From assembly GCA_030052745.1 (NCBI GenBank), contig JANBVO010000005.1:372001-436000 (forward strand): a stretch of DNA of 64,000 bases, written 5' to 3'. Below, piece after piece: positions 11,528 through 22,926 of the stretch. The notes under the pieces were generated by a model. It did not search any database, was not told the DNA's origin, and saw nothing but the letters and a program-made list of their open reading frames with translations. The position numbers were made by a program, and so were the translations under genes. The stretch is from Pleurostoma richardsiae (lineage: Eukaryota > Ascomycota > Sordariomycetes > Calosphaeriales > Pleurostomataceae). Each line of letters begins with the position of its first letter. Position 1 is the stretch's first letter.

Positions 11528-12596
11528 GGCACGGCCACAAGAGCATCATGAATGTATAACAGCACGAGAAGAAAGTAATGATACCCATGTCCGTATTCTC
11601 TTGATTTGTACTGTCAACCATCAAGTGGTTCTAGTAAGGCTGGTATACCTCGGGGCCATAGCTCCATCCAAGCGCACAGATCCGAGGAGCATACAGTAAA
11701 CATAAAACAGAGGACGACGCGGCGTTACTGGGGCGCCGTCAAAGAGGCAAATAGAGCGGATAGACCAGATAAGCCGTCAAGCCGTCGGGCTAAGGTGTGA
11801 CGCCAGTTAAAAGCGGCTGCTAGGCTCAGTAGGTCGTTTATGAGGACAAGCCTAGAGGATATTGTTGATTTTGAGGGGCATAAAGTCATCCGCCACCAAC
11901 CAGAGAGCGTGCAGACCATGGGTTGTGTCAGATGTGTGATGTCGTCCGAGTTCTTGCGGCTCCTTTGGGTGGTGTGGGCTGGCAGCCTGTTCTGGAGTCT
12001 TGAGTCACCCCGGCGCACTGCAGGGGCGGAGACCGGAGTGGGGACGTAGCCGAATCGGGACTAGCGCAATCTGGCACCTCCTTCGCCTTCGAAAGGGCGG
12101 CTGGCCACTCCCGAAAATTCCTCTCTATTCTGACCTCAACAAACTTCTTTCACCACGTCGAATCTCATCGTCGAGCGCGTCGAAACCCGCGCATCGAGCA
12201 TCAAGCGCCTTCCGACTTGAGCCTATGCCGATATAACTACGATTTACGACTGCTTTTATCGAGTCCGATCCGAAGACGCGCCGCCGAGAGGGGGGAGGCG
12301 AAATCTCTGGGGGGAAGTCGCTCCTCTGGGGCCTCGCGCCTGGACTGAGCGTGGAGGACCGCTCAATCCTTTCCATCACCACATCAGCCAGGTTGCGCTC
12401 TGCATCGCCGCGCATCTTTCGCCTGCTTTAACCCTTGCTCCTTCTGGTTTTGCCGGCTGATTTAGTCGCGCGCGCAGCCAGTTGACGGTCGTTTCATCAC
12501 CGCTTGACATCACGTTAGGCGTCACCGCGTCACGGCCTCGAACCTCGAGCTTTCGATTCCTCAGTTCCCACGCCGTCATCTACGACATCCGTAAAG
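11528..12596. other. Intergenic and RPB1 5' leader
   Basis: 1,069 bp between SWD1 and RPB1. No domain-bearing frame was found. The last ~400 bp are rich in C, T and CG dinucleotides, as is usual for a leader of a strongly expressed fungal gene. Confidence 0.55.
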
Positions 12597-15500
12597 ATGG
12601 CGAACCTCTATTTCCCGCACTCTAGTGCGCCTCTGAAGACGATCCAGGAGATTCAGTTCGGTCTCCTGTCGCCTGAGGAGATCAAGAATATGAGTGTGGC
12701 CCACATCCTCTACCCCGAGACGATGGACGAGAGCCGAATGAAGCCGCGTGATGGCGGTCTCAACGACCCTCTGCTCGGCTCCGTAGATCGGCAGTTCAAA
12801 TGCAAGACGTGCGGCGAGAACATGTCGGAGTGCCCTGGTCACTTTGGTCATATCGAGTTGGCGAAACCTGTCTACCACCCTGGCTTCATCAAGAAGACAA
12901 AGAAGATCCTCGAGATCGTCTGTCATAATTGTAGCAAAGTTCTGGCTGACAGGGTTTGTCTAACCGACATTCTGTGATGTCTTCTCTTTGCTAATCACTC
13001 CTAATCTAGAACGACCCGGAGTTCGCCGCGGCCGTTAACACTCGAGATCCCAAGGTCCGGTTCCAACGTGTATGGGAAGCTTGCAAGAAGAAAAAGAAAT
13101 GCGAGAACGAGGTCCCCAAGAACCCGGACGATGACGAGTTCGATCCGAATGGCAAGTCGAATAAGCCTCCGCCCATGAGCCATGGTGGATGCGGCAACGT
13201 TCAACCAGCAGTTCGCCAGACGGCACTGCAGCTCTGGGCGTCCTTTGATGTAGTGCAGGACGAGGGTGGGAAGACCAAGGAGAAGAAGCTCTTGACGCCT
13301 GAGATGGCTCTCAACATATTCCGACGGATCACCGACGATGACCTGCGAGACATGGGCCTGAACAAGGACTACGCGCGTCCAGAATGGATGATCATCACTG
13401 TCTTGCCAGTTCCCCCGCCGCCTGTTCGCCCCAGCATTTCCATGGATGGAACAGGCCAAGGCCTGCGGAACGAAGACGACTTGACGTATAAGCTTGGTGA
13501 TATCATCCGGGCCAACGGCAACGTTCGGCAAGCTCTGGCAGAAGGCTCGCCGGCTCACATTGCTCAAGACTTTGAGCAGCTTTTGCAGTACCACGTGGCT
13601 ACTTACATGGACAACGACATCGCAGGGCAACCACGAGCACTGCAGAAGAGTGGCCGTCCTGTTAAAGCCATCCGAGCGCGTCTCAAGGGCAAGGAAGGCC
13701 GTCTGCGAGGCAACTTGATGGGAAAGCGTGTCGACTTCTCGGCCCGTACTGTCATCACTGGTGACGCGAACATCTCGCTGGATGAGGTCGGTGTGCCGCG
13801 TAGCATTGCACGCACCTTGACGTATCCAGAGACCGTAACCCCATACAACATTGGACGCCTTCACGAGCTCGTCCAGAATGGGCCCAATGAGCACCCGGGA
13901 GCCAAGTACGTCATTAGATCTGATGGCACGCGCATCGATCTTCGACATCATCGGCGCGCTGGACAGATCTCGCTTGAGTATGGCTGGAAGGTCGAGCGTC
14001 ACCTCATTGATGGCGATTACATCATCTTCAACCGTCAGCCATCCCTTCATAAGGAGTCCATGATGGGTCACCGAGTCCGCGTTATGCCCTACTCGACGTT
14101 CAGACTGAACCTTTCGGTCACGTCACCTTACAATGCCGATTTCGATGGTGACGAGATGAATCTTCACGTGCCACAGACGGAGGAGACTCGTGCTGAGGTT
14201 ATGAACCTGTGCATGGTCCCGCTCAACATCGTCTCACCGCAGAGGAACGGTCCCTTGATGGGTATCGTGCAAGACACGCTAGCTGGTATCTATAAGATGT
14301 GTCGTCGAGATACCTTCCTCACAAAAGAGCAGGTCATGAACATTATGCTCTGGGTTCCGGAGTGGGATGGAATCGTTCCGGTCCCAGCCATTCTGAAGCC
14401 GCGTCCTCGCTGGACTGGCAAGCAGATCGTCAGCATGATTATCCCTAGGGAAGTCAACCTGCACCAGGGAGGTAACGACCTCTCACCAGAGGACGACGGA
14501 TTGCTCATCCAGAGCGGCCAGCTGATGTACGGCCTTCTTTCCAAAAAGAACGTTGGTGCGGCTGCAGGAGGAATTATTCACATCGCCTACAACGAACTCG
14601 GACCTCAGGCAGCGATGCAGTTCCTGAATTCCTGCCAGCAGGTCGTGAACTACTGGCTTCTACACAATGGCCACAGTATCGGTATCGGTGATACTATTCC
14701 CGACAAGAGGACAATCGAACTGATTCAGGAGCACATCGATGAGCAGAAGGCCGAAGTCCGTGACCTGACTTTCCAGGCTACCAACAACCTGCTTGAAGCT
14801 CTGCCGGGTATGAATGTCAGAGAGACATTCGAGAGCAAGGTTTCCAAGGCACTCAACACTGCTCGTGACAAGGCTGGTACTACGACCGAGAAGAGTTTGA
14901 AGGATATCAACAACGCTGTCGTCATGGCCCGGTCAGGCTCCAAGGGTTCGTCAATCAACATCTCGCAGATGACTGCTCTCGTCGGACAGCAGATCGTCGA
15001 GGGAAAGCGTATTCCGTTCGGCTTCAAGTACCGCACGCTTCCTCATTTCACTAAAGACGATTACTCTCCCGAAGCTCGTGGCTTCGTCGAGAACTCTTAT
15101 CTACGAGGTCTTACCCCCTCTGAGTTCTTCTTCCACGCCATGGCTGGTAGAGAAGGTTTGATTGATACCGCTGTGAAGACGGCCGAGACTGGTTACATCC
15201 AGCGTCGTCTTGTGAAGGCTCTCGAAGACCTCAGTGCCAAATACGACGGCACTGTGCGAAACTCCCTAGGCGATATCATCCAGTACATTTATGGCGAGGA
15301 TGGTCTTGACGCCATGTACATCGAGAAGCAGAGGGTCGACTTCCTCAACATGTCTATCCCGGCCTTTGAAGCTCGATATCGCCTCGACGTCATGGACGAG
15401 GCCAGGCCGACTGCTCTCGATGCCCTTGAATATGCTAACGACATTGTCGGCGACCCCACTGTTCAACAGCTCCTAGACACAGAATATGAACAGCTTCTGG

Positions 15501-18033
15501 CTGACCGCAAGCTCGTCCGAGAGATCAATGCTAGAAAGAAGGACGAGGAAATGATGCAGCTTCCGCTGAACATTGTCCGAATCATCGAGACCTCGAAGAA
15601 GCTCTTCAAGCTTGATGACGCACAGCGAAGCGACTTGCTTCCTCAGGATGTTGTCCCTATCGTTCAAACAGTGCTTGATAGAATGGTCGTCGTCCGCGGC
15701 GCTGATGGGATCTCAAAGGAAGCTGACTACAATTCGACAATCCTTTTCAAAGCTCAGCTCCGGTCCCGGCTAGCTTACAAGCGCCTTGCAGTCCACCAGC
15801 GCCTGAACAAGCTGGCTTTCAATCACATCATCGGTGAGCTTGAGAGTCGCTGGGCCCGGTCTATGGTCAGCCCTGGCGAAATGGTCGGTGTCCTTGCAGC
15901 CCAATCTATCGGAGAACCAGCGACGCAGATGACTCTGAATACCTTCCATTTCGCAGGAGTCTCGTCGAAGAACGTCACTCTTGGTGTCCCTCGTCTCAAG
16001 GAGATTCTCAATGTAGCTAGCGACATCAAGACGCCTTCTATGATGGTGTACCTTGATACGCTGAACCCTACCCAGGAGGCTGCCAAGACACTCCGAAGCA
16101 GGGTTGAGCATACAAATTTGCGTTCCGTTACGGCAATGACAGAGATCTACTACGATCCCGACATTCAGTCGACTAACATTCCTGCTGATGTCGATATCGT
16201 CGACTCATACTGGGTCATGGAAGACGACGGCGCTCAGAGCCCGGAGAAGCAATCGCGCTGGCTGCTGCGTATCACTCTCGATCGCCAAAAGATGCTTGAC
16301 AAGGGTCTACGTGTTGAAGATGTCGCTAGCAGAATCAAGGAGGATTATGCGGGAGACCTAGCGGTCATTATGAGCGATAACAACGCTGATGAGCAGGTCA
16401 TCCGCATCCGCACAATACGCGAGGAAGAAAAGGAAGAGGAAGACAAGCGTATTGAAGACGACGTCATGCTCAAGCGCCTGGAAACTCACCTCCTAGACAA
16501 GCTGACACTTCGTGGTGTTCCTGGAATTGAGCGAGCCTTCTTGAACAAGGAGACCAAGCTAATCGAGACCGAGAATGGAGCTCTGCTTGCGGCCAAGGCT
16601 GACCCGCGGTGCGAGGAGTGGTATCTCGACACCCAGGGCACAGCGCTGCGTCAAGTTCTTGCGGTTGAGGGCGTTGATGCCACTCGCACCTATACCAATC
16701 ACCTGCACCAGATTGTTGACGTGTTCGGAATCGAGGCGGCTCGCTCTGCGCTGCTTCGAGAACTGTCTCAGGTGTTGGCGTTCGATGGTTCATACGTCAA
16801 CCACCGGCATCTTGCGCTCCTGGTCGATGTCATGACGTACCGAGGCAGTATTGCAGCCGTCACCCGTCATGGCATCAACCGCGCTGATACTGGTGCGCTC
16901 ATGCGATGCTCGTTCGAGGAGACTGTGGAAATCCTTCTTGAAGCCGCAGCTACGGGCGAGTTGGATGATTGCCGCGGCATTTCTGAGAATGTTATGCTAG
17001 GCCAGCTTGCGCCTATGGGTACTGGCCACTTCGAAGTCCAGCTCGACCCGAAGATGCTGGAGACGGTCATCTCGGACAACGCGCGGATGGGTCTCATGCC
17101 TGGAATGACCATCAAGGGCAACGATGTCGGAGGCGCTGCTACTCCCTACGACACTGGATCGCCCATGGTCGATTCTGGCTACCTCAGCATCGGCTCTCCT
17201 ACCCTTGGGAACTTCTCTCCAGTTGTCAACGCTGGGTCGGATACGCCGGCTCCAGGCTTCTCCAGTGAGTATGGCGGTTTCGGTATGGGCACTGTCAATC
17301 CGTACTCGGGAGCAAGCCCTAGACCTACGAGTCCGTTCAGCGCGACGTCGCCGACGTCTCCGTTCAGCAGTGGCTATGGAGGATACTCTCCAACATCGCC
17401 CTCGGCTGGCTACTCTCCGACGTCTCCCCTCATCGATGTCGGAGGACGGTATGCGACTTCGCCTCAGTTCAGTCCATCCTCCCCGTCGTTCTCGCCAACC
17501 TCACCAATGCTGCGGGCGACGAGCCCGTCGAGCCCGAACTACAGCCCGACGTCTCCTAGCTACTCCCCGGCATCGCCTTCCGGTGGAGCACGGGGCTACT
17601 CGCCTACGTCGCCAGCGCAGTTCAACTCGCCGACCTCGCCATCCTACTCGCCGGCGAGCCCGAACTACAGCCCGGCGTCTCCCAACCTCCATGCGACATC
17701 ACCGTCGTATTCTCCTGCCTCTCCTACCTGGTCTCCCACTTCACCCGAATCATACTCGCCGACGAGCCCCACCTTCCAGCGTTCGCCTGGGCAGATGCAG
17801 TCTCCGACGAGTCCCTCGTACTCGCCTACGGTAAGATGACACGTCCGTTCCTGCCTGCGAATGCCTTCTAACAGATGACGATAGTCCCCGGTATTCTCGC
17901 CTAGAACCCCGGGACGTGCCGCGGGAGGTCAGGACTCTCAGTAGTATGTTGCCGCAGGCCCCTCTCTGTTTAGCGTTCTAGTACTGATCTTTCTCTCCTT
18001 CACAGCTCTCCAACGTCTCCGACGAATGACTGA
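12597..18033 (+). CDS. RPB1: RNA polymerase II largest subunit
   Basis: Four exons: 12597-12953, 13010-17830, 17885-17943 and 18006-18033; 1,754 residues. Catalytic subunit of nuclear RNA polymerase II. Visible landmarks are the zinc-binding [17 protein letters not shown] near residue 67, the clamp, the active-site loop [16 protein letters not shown] (about 490), the funnel and trigger-loop segment ending [12 protein letters not shown], and a C-terminal heptad domain beginning near residue 1540. The third and fourth exons are tiny. Without both 3' introns the frame would stop after SYSPT; with them it continues to [10 protein letters not shown]. The heptads are degenerate (YSPASPN, FSPTSPM, WSPTSPE) with few exact consensus copies. 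Start context AAGATGGCG is good. Confidence 0.97.
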
Positions 18034-19571
18034 GTGTTTCATGTCTTTGTATAACACATCTCGGAAGGCACAGGTTGTCATTTGCCGCCTTTTTTACTCG
18101 TCTTTCTACCGCATGAACATGGGGTTGCGACATGCATAGACAAACAGGCAAGGGTCTTATATAGACATGCCGGGAAGGGGTAAAATATCCTCGGAAAAGA
18201 GAAAAAAAGACGAAAAAAAAAGAAGAGAACGATCTTGATTCAGAAAGCGTGAGTCCGATATCAGTGGAGCCGGGTGGATGACGATCTGGTCTGGGGAGAA
18301 GGGCGTGGCTTTTGTTTTCCGTTGGGCGAAGGGGGGAAATCACCGGCAAGCAGACTGACGCATGGCCGCGGGACGCGGCGAGGGGGGCTTCTTGCAGAGC
18401 CAGGAATGGAAAGAAACTTGGTTTATTTGTGAAAGAAGAAGACCAAATTGTTCCCATTCTCGGTGACGCCTGTCTCGCCCGCCCTCTTGCTCATCAACTG
18501 ACTTGTGGCTGGCCTGTCCCTTTCTCTGTGGTTTGCACATCCTGGTTTGCCACTCGCATCGAGCCCGACCTCGCGAGCTCCCGCTTCCTTCCTCCAAACC
18601 AGCTGCCAAGTGGCTTAAGGATCAACAAAGAAGTTCTCACTTTGCATCCCAGGGACCGTTTTGGAAAAATCGCATGATACGCAACGGGGAGTTAATGAAC
18701 GCAGACGAGATCCGAGGGGAAAGGTGTCGGCGGCATGTACTACCATATGACGTGAAGAGAAAAACTGTATACCTGCACAAGCGAGCAAGAAGAAGCAAAG
18801 AATAATTGATGAGAATTTGCGGCAACCGCAATGGGCTTGTCTTCGATAGTGAAACAAGCCGGAGAGACAAGTGGTGATCCACGTACCTAGTGCCTGCCTG
18901 ACATTCCTCCATCGTGGACGTGCGAGCTGAGGCTCACTCGTGTTCGCGACCGCGTTCGCGACGGTATCTGTGCCGCCTCACGGGCCCCCTAATTTCGTTC
19001 TGACGTAGGGCCGGGCCTTTCCGGACGAACAATGCTCGTCTCCCTTGCTCCGACGTCGTTGGCGTGGCCGGCGTCATAGTCTCACCGAGGTAGCAGCCCA
19101 TAAAGGAGGTTTGTTGGTAAGCCGAGGGAAGTCAGGACGATCACCGCGGCCCAACTCCCAAGTCGAGGGATCTTCCAGCTGCCGTTACTGGTTCTCGTGC
19201 AACGGCCTAGGAGCATCACTTGCCTGCCAGTGATGAATGAGAGGTTCGGGAACTGGCCGTCTCGTCATGAGGGGCGGCCAGACTACTCCGCGGCGGCGCG
19301 GACGAAATACGCAAGCCTTGAGAGGGAGAAAGAGAGAGTGTGTGTGTGCCGGCGCTCTCTCCGACAGCCAACGAACACTCTGATTGTCCCATCACAGCCT
19401 GCCGTTGCGCTATTCGTCGCCAGTAGTGCCGCAAGTCGCTAGCGAGGAGGGAGGTGGGCGACGTTGCGCGAGACTTGGAAGTGGCGGCCACGAGAAGAAG
19501 TTGGGTGCAGCAGGTACAGGGTACGGTAGCATCGGGGCGGACAGATGCGGTATCTTGACTGACAGCACGCT

Positions 19572-19620
19572 CCACACGCACACGCACACACGCACGCATA
19601 CGAGGCGCACACGCACACAC
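19572..19620. repeat. Imperfect CA/CG dinucleotide microsatellite
   Basis: About 49 bp of CACACG and CACGCA units, interrupted by ATACGAGG. It is a simple repeat inside non-coding DNA; the encoded His/Thr/Arg runs in overlapping frames are artefacts. Confidence 0.8.
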
Positions 19621-22562
19621 TCTCCCACTTGGCCGAGCCACCCTTACACCATTTGATGCAGTCCAGTACTATGAAGGGGTGCAGGTCGATAGGCGCGATG
19701 CGGCTTGCGCGGGTCAGGCGAGCAGGGGAGGCGGGACAGGCAAACAATCCCAGTCCCCCACACGCCGATTGGAGGAAAAGCTGTCCTGCTCAGATGCCTG
19801 TAGCCGCCCGGCGCCCGGCTGCAGTAGCAAGCCCGATCTGCAGTGTCGCGTGGGCGGGCGAGGATTGGCTTGCGTCAGGCTGACCTGGCTGGAGGCGTGC
19901 AAGAAAGTCGAGAAGTCAGGCGGTTGCCTTATTGGGCCGCGATGTGCAGTAGCACGCTGCTTCTTGGTGGTCGCCTAGACATTGCCGCCGTTGGGGGCCG
20001 AGTTTCTACACAACTAATATCGTTCAACGCCGCATGACTGGCCGGAGGGGTTTGTGGCCGATGCAAGTTGGCGAGAATCAATGAAGGAGTGGGACTAAGT
20101 GTGCTCTCTGTGCAGACATCGTTCCGATGTTGGCGGGGAAAAGGGGGGAGGGAAATTGGTAAGTCGACCGATGCGGCTGTAGGCTGCGATGTCAGATCGC
20201 TTGTTGGTGCTGCTGAAGATCCAGCCAGGCAGGCGGGCGGGCATGGACATGCTTGCTGTCCCTATCGTGAGTGCCTTAATTGTCGTACGCACCTTGGTTG
20301 TTGTGTGTTGGTGCTGCTCCTGAGAAGTTGAGGAGGCAGCCGGGAAGACCGGAGCTGAACCCCCATCAAACCTCGCATCCCTCTCCGCGTCTGCCGCGTC
20401 CTGCCCGTCCTGCAGTGCTCTACCTGCCTTCCCTCTGGCCGCCTGTTGCTCGCGGCTCGAAGACTGAGCGTCATGTGGGAAAAGGAGAACAGTGGTGTCG
20501 TTGGATAGTCTTACGATGCACAGGCTAGACATGCACCTGTGGAGACACAGATCCACTGGCGAAGAGCCTCTCACAACCTTGTCCAGCAACCTTGATTCCT
20601 TCCCGGATATGGACTCTTCCTACAGCTATCCCGTGTCGAAGCTCCCTTCACTGACTGCCGCCAACCTTGCCGGCGTCAGAAAAGGAAGTAGCCGACTTAG
20701 TGTCACGTCGGTCTAAGATGCTCGGCTAAGAACACTGAGCGTGCTCCTGTTCCTCTGCTAGGTTCTTCGGGCAAGTTGAGCCCATAGCTAACTCCTTCGC
20801 CGAATTGTGTCCGGACTCTAAGAAGTTCGTGCCACCAAGCTGTCAAACGGGATGCTGAGCAGTAAGGCCCCGGTCATTGTTGCGCAGATGGAGGACAGAC
20901 CATGTGTTGTTGCTGCTATTGCTGCTGACTGTCGTGTTGTGGAGGGCATCGCTCGGAGGACTCAAGGTTACATGCATACAGTACACCACCAATCGGTCAA
21001 GCGATCCGGCAAATCATGCATTCGCTCCGCTCTACTTTTTCCCATGCGGTGTGCCGGGGTGTTGCCCCCAAGAGGCTCGTCAGAACGCCTCCAACGCCCT
21101 TCTTTTGCATCATTGAAAGAGACATGTTGGCCGCGGTTATGCCCCTCGCCGGTTCGTCCCGTAGTGTCCCGTAATACGTGACGGAGTTGGCACGCATCTG
21201 CAGGCAGCCTGACCTTGTCACGCTGTGATTAAAGGGGATGGAATAAGAGAAAAAAAAAAGATGTTAGATGTTGGTTTGAGACACCTCGGCCTGATGCAGA
21301 GGAAAGGCGGCAGTGGTGGTGGTGGGGTCTGTTGATTTCGCTACTTCTTTCCTTGCAGTTGGTGATCGATCTCTTGCGGTGCCGGATCGATTTCCAAGGT
21401 CAACGTTTCCAGCTATTAAAGACGTTCAAGTCAGGACTGTCCTTGTAACCCTTGCGAACACACCAACGCCGGCAACGGCTCCTACGACAGGCAGCCGGCA
21501 GCTGCCCGCCTTAGCCACCCCGGCTCTGTCAACGAAGGCTTTAGGGTAGATCCTCCCGATGGGCGCCGGGGCTTTGAGGGGCGCATCACATGATAGAACA
21601 ATAATGCGGGAGATTATGTAAAATGAGAAGGTTTGAAACCGTCAGCAAGAGCCTCACAAACTTCATGTGAGGGCCATGATGGGATGACCCGTAAGGGTCA
21701 CCATAACATGTTCCATTCCCGGAATTAGATTCGTGAAGCAATGGTGATGGTAGGGCGCAGGGCGCAGGGCCGCACGTCCATCCGGCCGATTTTTATCGGA
21801 CCCCGAGCATGCAAGAGAAAGAAAGTTTCGGCCCTATGAGAATGAGCTTGCGGGGCATGGTAGCCGCGGAACGGGGTAGGGAAGCATCTGTCAGACAATA
21901 GGCGGCCTGCAGGTTGACGGCCACACCCACGGATGCGCCCGTTGATGTCGCGTGGAGTTGCAACGCTGTGTAACTGGGAACATCCTGGCTATTACTCCTT
22001 TCGGCCTTTTCGTTTTCTGCTTTGTCTTCTTCGCGAGATCTTGGAGTCAGACTTCCATGTCAACAGGGACATGCCAACGTGTCGTCGCGCCCCCTTTCTC
22101 TAGCCGGGTGCTGGCATATATGGCTAGATCAGGCCGACGGCGCGTTGTTGCACTTTATTGCGTCAGTCCTCTTCGTCAAGTAGCTGCAGCTAGGTTCTCT
22201 TGTGCCAGGTTTAGGAGGCTTCTGGACGCAATTGATAATCATAGTCACTTTAGAAAACTGAGGCTGTGCAAGCAGCCGGCTGTAGTCGGGGAAAGTATGC
22301 TTGAATTGGAGAGAGTGTTCAAAAGACGAAGGTAGCTTCTCATGGGCAGGCATGTCCCAGGCTCACCACGACTGGGACCCATCAGCATGCTTGGAAGAGT
22401 CTCAGGAAACATCAGGCTGGTTGACTGAGACAGCCGGCTCTTCATCCTCTCAGCCACCAGTCTTGCGTTCCCACCCTCTTGCTCGTCCAGACCATACGAA
22501 TGATCCCGTCCTGGCGACGTCTACATGCCCTCTAGAAGCGTGATGAATAGGAGAGGTTGACA

Positions 22563-22578
22563 GACCCGCCTGCGGGTC
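22563..22578. repeat. Perfect inverted repeat GACCCGC-CT-GCGGGTC
   Basis: Two 7-bp arms separated by two bases. It lies 88 bp beyond the stop of the small minus-strand reading frame. It could be a protein-binding palindrome or an RNA hairpin in the 3' region; neither is shown. Confidence 0.55.
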
Positions 22579-22665
22579 ATTGAGTGGTCTTGAAAACACA
22601 CAATCGGTAGTGAAGCGCTCGACTATCGAGTAGCCATGCCGTCGCTGCTTAAGAGACCGATGTAA

Positions 22666-22926
22666 TTAAGCTGCCATCAATTGTTAGCCAGTTGCTTTCT
22701 ACTCAGCCATTCGATTTCGAAGGCGATACCCTCTGGACCGGCATTACTTACTTCCATTAGCCGTCTTTTGCTGGCATAGCTCACACGGTCCCGGAATGGT
22801 GAGTGTCGTGGTCTGCGGCCTGCAGTTGCTATCGCAGGTATGGCCGCTGGACGTGTACGGAATGATTTGCTCGTGCCCACAGGCCCAAACCCTGTGTATC
22901 ACTTTGCAGGTGGTTGAATTAGGCAT
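22666..22926 (-). CDS. Putative small Cys/His-rich protein
   Basis: Proposed two-exon gene on the minus strand: 22752-22926 and 22666-22670, 59 residues. I do not recognise the family. The frame contains CKVIHRVWACGH, then HTCDSNC and PCELC, a spacing of Cys and His that looks like a small zinc-binding fold seen in many short fungal hypothetical proteins. The start ATG has A at -3. The intron has a perfect GTAAGT donor, a GCTAAC branch site 15 nt before a CAG acceptor, and is 81 nt long, which is strong fungal consensus. After splicing only ACT and a stop remain; without splicing the frame ends two codons later. It sits alone in the desert. It may also be a chance frame: no homology search was possible. 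Confidence 0.42.

Larger units (their letters stand above)
18034..22665. other. Left part of the gene desert
   Basis: 4,632 bp with no supported gene downstream of RPB1. It begins with the RPB1 3' flank and an A-rich run at about 18,197-18,230. Other marks are an (AC)n-type microsatellite at 19,572-19,620, an A-run near 21,249 and the palindrome CAGCCGGCTG at 22,273-22,282. Open frames here lack domains, codon pattern or splice structure. Confidence 0.55.

Noticed and set aside
12530-12546. tRNA B-box-like GGTTCGAGGCC on the minus strand before RPB1
   Set aside because: No A box or cloverleaf can be formed with the sequence upstream of it on that strand.
19384-19656. Frames with His/Thr/Arg runs around 19.6 kb
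   Set aside because: The runs come from the CA/CG microsatellite, not from a gene.
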